A stretch of 64,000 bases of DNA from Granulicella rosea (lineage in GTDB: Bacteria; Acidobacteriota; Terriglobia; Terriglobales; Acidobacteriaceae). This document shows positions 37,701-45,734 of the stretch, in pieces. Position 1 is the stretch's first letter, and every line of letters begins with the position of its first letter. The stretch is taken from the NCBI RefSeq assembly GCF_900188085.1, contig NZ_FZOU01000001.1:496001-560000 (forward strand), written 5' to 3'. Under the pieces are notes generated by a model. That model was not told the origin of the DNA. It worked only from the letters and a program-made list of their open reading frames with translations, and ran no database searches. A program made the position numbers and the translations under genes.

Positions 37701-37956
37701 CCTGACGCGGAAACTCCTGCTGCATCAGCTCCTGAAAGGCGGGCGTCTCGGCGAGCTCGTCCATGTTCTTCCAGTAGCGGCGGCCGGTCTTGCCCGCCAG
37801 CTTGGCCTGGACGGCGGCCAGAGTCATCTTCGCGGGGGAGATGGAGGTGACCACCACCGGCCCCTGCGAGGCGGACTCAGACGGAGCGACGTGCGCGTCG
37901 TTCGATTCGAAACCGGGATTCGTCATGTTTACGTCGTTCGATCCTGTGTTGTTCAT
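34747..37956 (-). CDS. actB: Alternative complex III subunit ActB (molybdopterin-oxidoreductase-like with Fe-S domain)
   Basis: 1069 residues from an ATG overlapping the ActA stop (ATGA). The N-terminus has a Tat-like motif SRRGFMKVMGASFALAGLAG followed by Cys. The large middle resembles the catalytic domain of molybdopterin oxidoreductases but in ACIII lacks the cofactor. The C-terminal ferredoxin-type domain holds four cysteine clusters: CVGCNACIVSC, CQHCENAGCEQVCP, CVGTRYCSNNCP, and CSYC with CQQACP. It carries electrons from quinol-linked ActC to ActA. Confidence 0.95.
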   Translation of the reverse strand: MNNTGSNDVNMTNPGFESNDAHVAPSESASQGPVVVTSISPAKMTLAAVQAKLAGKTGRRYWKNMDELAETPAFQELMQQEFPRQAGAGEWVDAVSRRGFMKVMGASFALAGLAGCTKQPDEPIYPYIKQPEDLVLGKPMFFATAHPFPTGAIPVLVKSDAFRPIKIEGNPDHPMSKGKSDAYSQATLLELYDPDRSHNPIYKGEASSWATFQESFASAAKKTSGGQGIYFLSETITSPTLAAQWKKVQAAYPAAKLVQWDPVNQDSSRAASMAAFGAYTDTQYNLEDADVILSLDADFLGGIAQPGFLPMAAAYAERHRFEAGKKMNRLYVVESMPTVTGFKADHRLALKPSEIAAFATAAASGSSVSLSNPDAQKFLNAVLKDLKATGGKCVVIAGEQAAPAVHLAAYSLNKSLGAEKTVVYTEPVNPLPSEQLKDLKSLVADMNAGKVQWLVMLGTNPIYNAPVDLEFPSAFVKVPVTVHLGAYLDETGVASTWHLNKSHYLESWSDARAYDGTISVIQPMIDPLYAGISPHDVFQAILDNPQASAYDVVVENAKTYIKGDFAAGWRKALHDGWVDGTAFTPKTVSPSATASLPAAPASSGMEIAFKHDPSLFDGRYANIGWLQELPKQVTNLSWDNAVLMSLNTMDKLKVVENEAVELSVNGRKVIGGALMVPGHPDDVITVHLGFGRSEGRVGAAVGFNGYLLRSSDSPAYASGLTVTGGKGTYDLCVTKVHSFEHRGSFAQHDLEKPLSDKEGSYSLEGHEAAERAIIRYATVEEALAHPDYANEGASGTLTNKVGYGVLAEPPKHEESMFADAWDYKKKDPSSLKIQNAWGMAIDLNSCVGCNACIVSCYAENNIPVVGREQVKVGRNMQWLRIDTYFEGDLHAPKAHFQPMACQHCENAGCEQVCPVGATVHTPEGLNTMVYNRCVGTRYCSNNCPYKVRRFNFLLYADYDTESLKFMRNPDVSVRSRGVMEKCSYCLQRIEAAKITADKENREVRDGDIITACQQACPTSAITFGNINDPASKVAKLKAEERNYQVLGDLNFRPRTTYTAGVINPNVELA

Positions 37957-38750
37957 CGGTGGCACACCTCGCAGCTCGAAAGCTCGTTCGCTGAGCGGAT
38001 GTGGTACTGCTGGGTCAGGAAGCGGCCAAGGTCGGCCTGGCTGGTGAAGGTCTGCGTCATGCCGCCGGTGGTCTCGAGCGAGACGTTCAGCGGACCGCCC
38101 TTGTCGACGACCTTGCAGCTTACGCTCTGGGCAGTCGGTCCGCCCTTGCCGGTCGAGGTGCAGGCCACGGGCTTCTCTTCGGAGGGTCCGGCCCAAGCCA
38201 TGTTGTAGATCTCGCTGGTCGGGCGAAGGTTGACGCCGGGATTGCGGTGGCAGTTCAGACACCACTCCATCTGGAGGGTGTTCTGCATGTACATCAGCGG
38301 CATCTCGTCGACGCGGCCGTGACAGCTTGCGCAGCCGATGCCCTTGTTCACGTGAATCTCGTGATTGAAGTAGACGTAGTCCGGCAGGTCGTGCACCTTG
38401 ATCCAGTTGATCGACTCACCCGTCGCCCAGCTGTGCCGCACAGGCTCCAGAAGCGCGGCGTTGGTCCAGATCTGCGCATGACAGTTGATACAGGTCTTGG
38501 TGGGTGGAATCCCGGCATAGCTCGACTTCTCGACCGACGTGTGGCAGTACTGGCACTGCAGGCCAAGGCCTTCCACGTGGTGCTTGTGGCTGAAGGGTAC
38601 CGGCTGATCGGGCCGTTGACCCTGCCGCGTCACCCAGGGCGAACGCTGCAACTGGTCCAGGCCAACGCCGAGCGCAATGACGATGAGGCCGGTAAGGACC
38701 AGGCTCATCCGGGCCAGTGCGTTCGAACTGCGGTCAAAAACTTGCGCCAT
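37953..38750 (-). CDS. actA: Alternative complex III subunit ActA (pentahaem cytochrome c)
   Basis: 265 residues from the ATG at 38750, chosen for AGGA nine bases upstream; a longer open frame to 38843 lacks support. One N-terminal helix (LARMSLVLTGLIVIALGVGL) anchors five CxxCH haem sites: CQYCH, CINCH, CASCH, CLNCH and CEVCH. ActA receives electrons from ActB. It is the first gene of the operon; the promoter should lie in 38751-39400. Confidence 0.95.
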   Translation of the reverse strand: MAQVFDRSSNALARMSLVLTGLIVIALGVGLDQLQRSPWVTRQGQRPDQPVPFSHKHHVEGLGLQCQYCHTSVEKSSYAGIPPTKTCINCHAQIWTNAALLEPVRHSWATGESINWIKVHDLPDYVYFNHEIHVNKGIGCASCHGRVDEMPLMYMQNTLQMEWCLNCHRNPGVNLRPTSEIYNMAWAGPSEEKPVACTSTGKGGPTAQSVSCKVVDKGGPLNVSLETTGGMTQTFTSQADLGRFLTQQYHIRSANELSSCEVCHR

Positions 38751-39403
38751 GAGTGCGTTCCTGCTTCCTCTGCGTCCAAGCCCCAGATAGCTGCCCGGAG
38801 ACTCGCAGAGCGTGTGAAGTGGTTGTGTGGCGTATCTGAGCAAATCTGCTCAGACACCGGAGGCGATTCTGCTACCCTGCCGCCTGTTGAAAATACGTCC
38901 CTTTGAAACCCGAGTATAGCAGTCCAAAAAGCTCTCACCAACGTGATCGGCGTCACACCGAAACGTTTTTTCCATTGCAAAGCCGATTATCGGAGGCCTG
39001 TTTCAGGCCTTGCACAACATCTCGTGCTCCATGCTTTTTTCAGTACAAAATGCGCCGCCTGCGCGGAACATGCAAGATCAATAAAACCTGGTTCAAACGC
39101 CCACTTTCTGTGCGATGAACGCCCGCCTGAAATGGGTGTAGAAAATCGGTAGCCAGCCCGGCTGCCGTGTTCCTGCTTAACCCTGCCTGAACTTTGGGTC
39201 AGCTGTAAATTACGGCCAAATTGGTCCGAGATAGGGTTGTTGATTGGACGGTGAACATCCCCACAATCGTTCGATTTGGAGTTGACGCGGCGGTTCCGTT
39301 TCGGGCTTACTGGACTTGATCAAACTTCATCGCGCTCCCGGTCCGGACAGGGTCGTCGAGCGTTCGAAGACGGGCCCCTGAGTTGATTTTCGGGAGTTTC
39401 CAT
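38751..39403. promoter_or_regulatory. 653-bp divergent intergenic region between actA and the NHL lipoprotein gene
   Basis: No convincing ORF. It must contain the promoter of the ACIII operon and that of the lipoprotein gene. Visible items: a perfect 7-bp hairpin AGGCCTG-TTT-CAGGCCT at 38994-39010 and a loosely CRP/FNR-like palindromic stretch GTGATCGGCGTCAC near 38943. A TTGACG hexamer at 39283 lacks a good -10 partner. The sequence is AT-richer than its surroundings. Confidence 0.35.
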
Positions 39404-41455
39404 ATGTCGCTTGGCCGGAACCAGTCCATTCTCCTGAGCGCACCCGCGCTCTTCATACTGTTTTGCACGCTTGGCCTCGCTGGATGCGGCCTTGGAACGG
39501 CAAACTTTCCCGAAAGCTCTCCGGTGGGTACGCCGGCCGCCGCGCCGGGCGGTGTGACGCAGGGCATTCTGCATGGCGGACAGCAGCCGATCGTCGGTTC
39601 GCACGTCTTCCTCTTCGCCGCGAACACCACGGGTAACGGCGGATCGGGCATTGCCGCGTCCCCGCTTAACGCCTCGATTTCGTTGCTGAAGGCGGCTTCG
39701 AATACGACGCTCGACACCACCGTCGGCGGTCCAACCAGCGGCGATTACTATGTGACGACGGACCCTTCGGGCGCTTTTACGATCACCGGCGATTACACCT
39801 GCCCGGCGAACTCGCCGCAGGTTTATCTGTACGCAGTGGGCGGCAATCCCGGCGCGGGCGTCGCGAATTCGGCCGCCGGCTCTCTGGCCGCGCTCGGAAC
39901 CTGCCCTTATGGAGGGACGCTCGCCACGGCGACCCCGGCCGTCACGTACATCTACATGAATGAGGTGTCGACCGTCGCCGCGGCCTACTCGCTGGCGCCG
40001 TTCGCATCCGACGCGACCCACATCTCCTCCTCGGGAAGCGCGCTGGCGGTTATTGGAATCACCAACGCCTTCAAGAACGCAGCCAACCTCGAGAATCTGG
40101 CCACCGGCGCGGCGCTGACGACGACTCCGGCGCTGAATGGCGGCAACGGCGCCGTGCCCCAGACGATGATCGATACGCTGGCCAATATCCTGGCCGCCTG
40201 CGTGAACTCGACCGGGCCCTCTGGCGTCGGATGCAGCACGCTGCTGCCGACGGCGACCAGCGATGGCACTCCCAGCGGCGTTCAGCCCACGGATACCGCA
40301 ACGGCGGCGATCAATATCGCGCACCATCCCGGCGTAAACCAGACCGCGCTCTACGATCTGCAACTGCCTGCGTCGCCGTTTCAGCCATCGGTATCCGGAA
40401 CCTCCCCGCCCAACGACTTTACCCTTGCGATCAGCTTTACCTGGACTTCCATCGGCCCTGCCGCAGTCGCGGTGGACGGCTCCGGCAACGTGTGGGTCGC
40501 GAACAACGTTGGGAGCACCCAGACGGTCATGAAACTGTCGAGCGTAGGCGCCTTCCTTTCCACGGCCCCCGGATACAGCGCCGGCTCCAAAGGCTCTCCC
40601 ACGGCGATCGCCATCGACGAGTCCGGCAACGCATGGATCGCCAATAGCAACTATCAGAATATAGGGGAGTTATCCTCATCCGGGAACATTCTGTCGGGAA
40701 CCGGCGGGTACAGTGTGGGCGCGAGCTACTATCCCTATGCGCTCGCCATCGACTCGTTAGGACGGGCCTGGGAAGGCAGCATCAGCACATCCGCTGGAGA
40801 GCCGAGCAACGTCGACGTACTCTCCACCACGGGCGCCATCCTCTTCACCACAGGCTCATCGAGCGTCGGCGCTCTCGAGTATCCCCAGAGCATTGCCATC
40901 GACGGCGCAGGCAGCGCCTGGGTGGCCAATGCGAATGGCAGCGCCGTCACCAAGCTCTCCAGTACGGATACCGTGCTTTCCGGAACGACCGGCTTCACCG
41001 GCGGAGGCTTGACGAATCCAAAGGCCATCGCGATCGACCACACGGGCAACGCCTGGGTCACAAGCGGCTACAACCCGAGCAGCGTGGTGGAGTTCTCCCC
41101 CTCCGGCGCGGTCCTCTCCGGCGCATCAGGATATCTCACGGGAAGTTATGCCTCCTCGGCCATCGCGATCGATGGCTCCAGCAACGTCTGGGCGGGCACC
41201 AGCTTCGGTATCGTGGAGTTTTCAAACGGCGGAACCCGACTCTCTCCGGCTGGCGGCTTCTACGGAATCAATCAGAGCGGTTATTCTTCCTTCGACTCCG
41301 TTCTCGGGATTGCGGTGGATGGTTCAGGAGACGTATGGGTCGCCAGCCAACTCAATTCCAGCCTCGTCGAGATCGTCGGCGCCGCCACTCCCGTGGTGAC
41401 CCCGCTTTGCGCGAATCTGGTAGCTCCCTACCTTGCGCCTGCCAGCAGGCCATAG
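39404..41455 (+). CDS. NHL-repeat propeller lipoprotein (paralogue 1)
   Basis: 683 residues from ATG 39404 (GGGAG nine bases upstream). The signal peptide ends in the lipobox LGLAGC. The N-terminal region contains GILHGGQQPIVGSHVFLF and SGAFTITGDYTCP, strand-rich modules shared with the 42669 paralogue, then NEVSTVAAAYSLAPFASDAT. The C-terminal half carries six or so NHL-type propeller blades with the core VAVDGSGNVWVANN/AIAIDESGNAWIAN. The product is likely an outer-membrane-anchored exported propeller; binding partner unknown. It reaches a strong terminator. Confidence 0.85.
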   Translation: MSLGRNQSILLSAPALFILFCTLGLAGCGLGTANFPESSPVGTPAAAPGGVTQGILHGGQQPIVGSHVFLFAANTTGNGGSGIAASPLNASISLLKAASNTTLDTTVGGPTSGDYYVTTDPSGAFTITGDYTCPANSPQVYLYAVGGNPGAGVANSAAGSLAALGTCPYGGTLATATPAVTYIYMNEVSTVAAAYSLAPFASDATHISSSGSALAVIGITNAFKNAANLENLATGAALTTTPALNGGNGAVPQTMIDTLANILAACVNSTGPSGVGCSTLLPTATSDGTPSGVQPTDTATAAINIAHHPGVNQTALYDLQLPASPFQPSVSGTSPPNDFTLAISFTWTSIGPAAVAVDGSGNVWVANNVGSTQTVMKLSSVGAFLSTAPGYSAGSKGSPTAIAIDESGNAWIANSNYQNIGELSSSGNILSGTGGYSVGASYYPYALAIDSLGRAWEGSISTSAGEPSNVDVLSTTGAILFTTGSSSVGALEYPQSIAIDGAGSAWVANANGSAVTKLSSTDTVLSGTTGFTGGGLTNPKAIAIDHTGNAWVTSGYNPSSVVEFSPSGAVLSGASGYLTGSYASSAIAIDGSSNVWAGTSFGIVEFSNGGTRLSPAGGFYGINQSGYSSFDSVLGIAVDGSGDVWVASQLNSSLVEIVGAATPVVTPLCANLVAPYLAPASRP

Positions 41456-41462
41456 CGGCTGA

Positions 41463-41496
41463 AAAACCCGATGCGGCTCCGTTCGCATCGGGTTTT
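41463..41496 (+). terminator. Intrinsic terminator of the first NHL lipoprotein gene
   Basis: AAAACCCGATGCG, loop GCTCCGTT, CGCATCGGGTTTT: a 13-bp perfect stem with A- and T-rich ends, so it can work in both directions. Confidence 0.9.
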
Positions 41497-41511
41497 CGCT
41501 AGACTTCCTGC

Positions 41512-42267
41512 ATGCCCAGTCCGCACACCCGCCGCACCAGCAAGCTGCCCTACGACCCGGCCGAGGCCGTCGCCGCGCTCTCCGCCGCCGACCCGAAGCT
41601 GGGCCGGTTGATCGCGCGCGTCGGCCCCTGCACGATGAAGCTGGCCGGGGCGCAGTCGCCGTTCGAGGCGCTGCTGGAGGCCATCGTCTATCAGCAACTG
41701 AATGGCAAGGCCGCCGCGACGATCCACCGGCGGCTGCTCGAAAGTTTTGCTCCACCGGGCAGCATTGCGCGCGCGGGCGACGAGCCGTTCACCCGCGCGC
41801 CGCATCCGACCGCCCAGCACATGCTCGACGCGCCGAACGAGCAACTCCGCGCTGCGGGCCTCTCGAAGAACAAGGCGCTGGCGGTGCGCGACCTGGCCGC
41901 AAAGACGCTCGACGGCACGGTGCCGACGCTCGCGAAGATTCGCAAGATGACGGATGACGAGATCGTCGCCCACCTCTCGCAGGTGCGCGGCATCGGCCCC
42001 TGGACGGTGGAGATGATGCTGATCTTCCGCCTGGGCCGAACGGACGTGCTGCCGGTCAGCGACTACGGCGTGCGCAAGGGATTTGCCCTGACATTTGGCA
42101 AGCTGAAGCCCCAGGACAAGGTCACCCCGATGGACCTGCCCAAGCCGGACGTGATGTTGAAGCGCGCGAAGAAGTGGAGCCCGTGGCGCTCGGTGGCGAG
42201 CTGGTACCTGTGGCGTGCGTGCGATCTGGCCGCGGCAGACAAACTGGAGACGGTCAAAGCGACTTAG
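41512..42267 (+). CDS. AlkA-like DNA-3-methyladenine glycosylase (HhH-GPD)
   Basis: 251 residues. The helix-hairpin-helix/GPD core is present: LEAIVYQQLNGKAAATIHRR, then the hairpin VRGIGPWTVEMMLIFRLGRT, with the catalytic Asp in LPVSDYGVRKGF. It excises alkylated purines during base-excision repair. The TAG stop at 42265-42267 coincides with the end of the 115-bp repeat element. It sits between two paralogous NHL lipoproteins, so it may have been inserted there. Function is clear, exact substrate range is not. Confidence 0.9.
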   Translation: MPSPHTRRTSKLPYDPAEAVAALSAADPKLGRLIARVGPCTMKLAGAQSPFEALLEAIVYQQLNGKAAATIHRRLLESFAPPGSIARAGDEPFTRAPHPTAQHMLDAPNEQLRAAGLSKNKALAVRDLAAKTLDGTVPTLAKIRKMTDDEIVAHLSQVRGIGPWTVEMMLIFRLGRTDVLPVSDYGVRKGFALTFGKLKPQDKVTPMDLPKPDVMLKRAKKWSPWRSVASWYLWRACDLAAADKLETVKAT

Positions 42268-42378
42268 GGGTGCTCTGATTAAGTCCGCAACCCATATCCC
42301 AGGGGCTAAAGCCCCACTGACTCTGCGGGGCTTATTGTCCGGGCTAAAGTCCGAACCTATCTTAATCAGAGGTTCCTT
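42265..42378. repeat. 115-bp terminal-inverted-repeat element, copy 2
   Basis: Begins TAGGGGTGCTCTGATTAAG at the AlkA stop codon and ends CTTAATCAGAGGTTCC. Internal hairpins match copy 1 at 910-1024, with a couple of substitutions in the second hairpin. Relative to the preceding gene, both copies have the same orientation and both provide its TAG. Confidence 0.88.
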
Positions 42379-42668
42379 AGCGTTCGTCTTCAGAAACGGC
42401 GTCCGCGTCTGAAGACGAGTCTTTACCGATCCATCCGTGCAATTCGCGCGATCGCAGTTCCCTGCGCAGACGCCGCGGACAGCTTCATGCAGAGAGCCTG
42501 CCGCCCAGCGTCGCCTATCGAACAGATAGGAGGCATATATCTCCCATTTCGGGTATGGAGTTCAACACATGTCTCATGCGAGGTTTGTATGTAGACCCAA
42601 TGCGGCGTCCTGATCCTGATCAAAAAGAACGCCATCACCTTCGGCCCTCGTCCCTGGGAGTACGTCCA
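42379..42668. other. Gene-free region upstream of the second NHL lipoprotein
   Basis: A hairpin, TCGTCTTCAGA with TCTGAAGACGA (42386-42420), follows the repeat and is a plausible terminator for AlkA. The rest is the probable promoter and leader of the lipoprotein gene; no riboswitch was recognised. Confidence 0.45.
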
Positions 42669-44642
42669 ATGCCTCTGCCGCGCCGCGCCTGCCTCCTCGT
42701 CGCCTCCTCGTTCCTCGCCACTCTGCTTGCCGGTTGTTCCCTGAGTCCCACGGGAGAGCCGGTCGAAACCGCCGGAGTCGCCCTGACTGGCGTAGTCCAT
42801 GGAGGCCAGCAGCCGATCGTCGGGGCGAAGCTCTATCTGCTGGCGGCCGGAACCGGCGGGTACGGCACGGCCTCGACCTCGCTGCTGACCACCGGCGTCG
42901 CGGGAACCGATTCGATCGGAGGCTACGTGTTGACGACCTCTGGCGGCTCCTTTTCCATCACCGGCGACTACACCTGCACCCCGGGGACACAGGTTTACCT
43001 TTACTCGCTGGGCGGCAACGGCGGTGCGGGCGCGAATGCCTCCTCCGGTCTGCTGGCCGCGCTGGGTAACTGCCCTTCGTCCGGCTCGCTGCTCAGCACG
43101 ACACCCTTCATCCTCATCAACGAAGTGACGACGGTCGCCGCCGCCTACGCGCTGGCGGGCTTCGCCACCGACGCGACCCACATCTCCAGCTCCGGCTCCA
43201 CGCTTGCGCAGACGGGCGTCAAGAACGCCTTCCTCACTGCCGCAAACCTGGCGAACGTCGCGACCGGCGCCGCCCCGGCACAGACCGTGACGGGCACAGG
43301 CGCCGTGCCGCAGAGCGAGATCTATACCCTGGCGAACATCCTGGCCTCGTGCGTGAACTCCGCCTCGCCCTTTGCCAACTGCACCACGCTCTTTGCCAAT
43401 GCGAAGAGCGCGGGCTCAACCGGCACGGCGCCCACCGACACCGCGACCGCCGCGATCAACATCGCGCACAACCCCGGACAAAATATCGCGAACCTCTACG
43501 GACTGGCCGGCGGAACCGCAGCACCCTTCCAGCCGACTCTCAGCACAGCCCCGAACGACTTCAGCGTCTCGATCGTCTATAGCGACAACGGCGGCAACAT
43601 CGCCATCGACGGGTCCGGCAACCTCTGGGAGGCGACCTACGGCGGCGTCCTCGCCCGCAGCTCCAACGGCACGCTGCTTTCGCCCGCGGCCGGCTATGGC
43701 GGCGGCGGCATCTCCAGCACGTTCTCTTCGAACGCGATCGCCATCGATCCTTCAAACAATGTCTGGGTAGTTGGCGCGAACTCCTGCGGCGGGGTCGCGA
43801 CGCTCGTCAAGCTGAGCAACGCCGGGACGATCCTTTCCGGATCAAGCGGCTACACCGGCAACGGGATGACCGGCCAGGCGAACGGTATCGCCATCGACGG
43901 CTCCGGCGACGTCTTCGTGTCGAACGATCTCTACACTGGCTCGCCCTGCTCCGGCAGTTCATCGGCGCTGCCTGGCTCCATCAGCCGGTTCACCAACGCG
44001 GGCGCGGTCTACGGCTCCCCCCTCAGCGGCAGCGGCGTGGGCCAGTATGTGAACGGGCTTGCCTTCGACAACACCGGCGCGCTCTGGACGTCGAGCTACA
44101 ACGTGACGGAGAATTCCAACAACTCCTACACCACCACCACTTTGCTGGACAAGTTCACCACGGCGGGCGCTCCTGTCACCGGCGCGCCCTTTACCGGGGG
44201 CGGCGGCCCCATCGCCATCGACAGCGTCAACGATGTCTTCGGCGCGGGCACCGGTCCGGTATACGAAAATCTGGCGAGCGGCGCCGCCGCGCCCAACTCG
44301 CCCTTCACCAACAGCCACACGAATACCGCGCTCAGCCAGTGCATCGGCATGGCGGTCGACGGGGCGAACAACGTCTGGTGCGCCAGCGACAACGACTCCA
44401 TCGCCGAAATGACGAATACCGGCACGCCGATCTCGCCCGACGCGGGCTACGTCACTCCCAACGCGCTCGGCCCGACGGGCATCGCGATCGACGGCTCGGG
44501 CAATGTCTGGGTCAGCAACGGCTACATGAGCGTGGGCAACAGCGTCGCCGGCATCATGTGGGAGATGGTCGGCGGCGCGGCTCCGGTGGTCACGCCGCTC
44601 TCGGCCGCCGTCAAGGCCGGCACGCTCGGCCAGCGTCCTTGA
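42669..44642 (+). CDS. NHL-repeat propeller lipoprotein (paralogue 2)
   Basis: 657 residues from ATG 42669. The signal peptide ends in the lipobox LLAGC; the mature protein shares the order of paralogue 1: GVVHGGQQPIVGAKLYLL, SGGSFSITGDYTCTPGTQVY, NEVTTVAAAYALAGFATDAT, TATAINIAHNPGQN, then about six NHL blades with core AIDGSGNLWEATY/AIDPSNNVWVVGA. It ends TGA overlapping the start of a DUF2809 gene. Surface or periplasmic propeller lipoprotein of unknown ligand. Confidence 0.85.
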   Translation: MPLPRRACLLVASSFLATLLAGCSLSPTGEPVETAGVALTGVVHGGQQPIVGAKLYLLAAGTGGYGTASTSLLTTGVAGTDSIGGYVLTTSGGSFSITGDYTCTPGTQVYLYSLGGNGGAGANASSGLLAALGNCPSSGSLLSTTPFILINEVTTVAAAYALAGFATDATHISSSGSTLAQTGVKNAFLTAANLANVATGAAPAQTVTGTGAVPQSEIYTLANILASCVNSASPFANCTTLFANAKSAGSTGTAPTDTATAAINIAHNPGQNIANLYGLAGGTAAPFQPTLSTAPNDFSVSIVYSDNGGNIAIDGSGNLWEATYGGVLARSSNGTLLSPAAGYGGGGISSTFSSNAIAIDPSNNVWVVGANSCGGVATLVKLSNAGTILSGSSGYTGNGMTGQANGIAIDGSGDVFVSNDLYTGSPCSGSSSALPGSISRFTNAGAVYGSPLSGSGVGQYVNGLAFDNTGALWTSSYNVTENSNNSYTTTTLLDKFTTAGAPVTGAPFTGGGGPIAIDSVNDVFGAGTGPVYENLASGAAAPNSPFTNSHTNTALSQCIGMAVDGANNVWCASDNDSIAEMTNTGTPISPDAGYVTPNALGPTGIAIDGSGNVWVSNGYMSVGNSVAGIMWEMVGGAAPVVTPLSAAVKAGTLGQRP

Positions 44643-45037
44643 CCCAGCCGGAACGCTGCCAGGCTGGGCGGCGGACTGCCTGTACGGGGTTCGCCGCCCT
44701 CGCGCTTGTCGCAGGGCTGATCTGGCGGCTGGCGCCCCTGCACCTGCCGTTCTTCTGGTACAAGTGGGGCGGGTCGTTCCTGTGGGCGGTGATGGTCTAC
44801 TGGATCACCGCCGCCTTGCTGCCTCGGCTTTCGCCGTGGAAGATCGCTCTCTGGGCCGGGGTCGCCGCTACGGGGATCGAGTGCATCCGGCTCTTCCACA
44901 CGCCGGGGCTGGACGCCTTTCGCTACAAGCTGGCGGGCAAGCTGCTGCTGGGGCGGGTGTTCTCCGGATGGGATATCGCGGTGTACTGGGTGGGGATTCT
45001 GCTGGCGGCACTGGCCGATCGATGGGACGTGCGCTAA
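44639..45037 (+). CDS. DUF2809 small membrane protein
   Basis: 132 residues with four hydrophobic helices: ALALVAGLIWRLAP, WGGSFLWAVMVYWITAAL, KIALWAGVAATGIECIRLF, and WDIAVYWVGILLAALADRW. This matches DUF2809 proteins. The TTG at 44639 is the only start that fits, overlapping the previous TGA as TTGA, though no Shine-Dalgarno is obvious. Function unknown. Its stop overlaps the convergent Doc gene by four bases. Confidence 0.75.
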   Translation: MTQPERCQAGRRTACTGFAALALVAGLIWRLAPLHLPFFWYKWGGSFLWAVMVYWITAALLPRLSPWKIALWAGVAATGIECIRLFHTPGLDAFRYKLAGKLLLGRVFSGWDIAVYWVGILLAALADRWDVR

Positions 45038-45423
45038 GCGAGCGGCGCGACGGAGCGCTCAACCCATGCGGTCCATTCGTCTTCGGTAATTTCACTCGCG
45101 GCGGCGCGCAACACCATCGCCGACTCTTCCATGGGCGACTTTACGGAGCGGTAGCCGTTTGCTCCAAGAAAGACAATCAGGCTGACGAGGCCGATCCGCT
45201 TGTTGCCATCGATGAAGGCATGATTCTTGACGAGACCCCAACTCAACGACGCTGCAACCTGTGGAACTGTGGCATCCGGCTCGTAGTTAACCTTGTTTTT
45301 GGCGCGCGACACCGCCGACTCCAGAAGACCGAAGTCACGCAGCCCATGCGAGCCGCCGTAGAGATCGATCTGTTCAGCCTGGAGCGCAATGATGTTTTCG
45401 ACGGTAAGGAAACGCCAGATCAC
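45034..45423 (-). CDS. Doc/Fic-type toxin
   Basis: 129 residues. The Fic/Doc catalytic motif HAFIDGNKRIG (~residues 68-78) is intact, with the Doc-type GLRDFGLLESAVSRAK segment before it. Doc toxins phosphorylate elongation factor Tu. The start is GTG, overlapping the antitoxin stop as GTGA, so synthesis is coupled. Together with 45420-45650 it forms a toxin-antitoxin pair on the chromosome. Confidence 0.9.
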   Translation of the reverse strand: MIWRFLTVENIIALQAEQIDLYGGSHGLRDFGLLESAVSRAKNKVNYEPDATVPQVAASLSWGLVKNHAFIDGNKRIGLVSLIVFLGANGYRSVKSPMEESAMVLRAAASEITEDEWTAWVERSVAPLA

Positions 45424-45650
45424 TTGGCCAGCTCTTGATAGGCTTCGCGATGCTGCTCTTCCGTATCGCGAAAGATCTGCAAGGCCTCGTCGTTCGTCAG
45501 GTATTGAAATACCGGCGCAGAAACAGTCGCAGCCGTCTTCACCAGCTTAATATCCACCTGCGCCCCATCCGTCAGATGCAGGGCTTCCATCGCCTCGGCG
45601 CTCAGCACGACGCGATACTCGCCGTCGACATGTTGTACGCGGAACGTCAT
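45420..45650 (-). CDS. AbrB/MazE-like antitoxin partner of Doc
   Basis: 76 residues. The N-terminal half (GEYRVVLSAEAMEALHLTDG) resembles the swapped-hairpin AbrB/MazE DNA-binding fold with the GA-V-IKLV turn; the C-terminal half is helical (NDEALQIFRDTEEQHREAYQ), fitting a toxin-binding helix. Doc partners are more often Phd-like, so the pairing is a variant. It likely autoregulates the operon. Overlap with doc (GTGA) supports the assignment. Confidence 0.8.
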   Translation of the reverse strand: MTFRVQHVDGEYRVVLSAEAMEALHLTDGAQVDIKLVKTAATVSAPVFQYLTNDEALQIFRDTEEQHREAYQELAK

Positions 45651-45734
45651 GCGAAAATTTTACCCCGAATTTGAAGGAAAACCCCACTTTTCAGACAATC
45701 GTTCCCGTTTGCCGATAGCATCAAAGGTGACAGT

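Noticed and set aside
38266-38650. Possible additional multihaem gene overlapping ActA
   Set aside because: The haem motifs belong to the single ActA frame; other frames show none.
42379-42668. Cyclic-di-GMP or other riboswitch upstream of the lipoprotein
   Set aside because: No recognisable GEMM-like core or other conserved riboswitch sequence could be seen.
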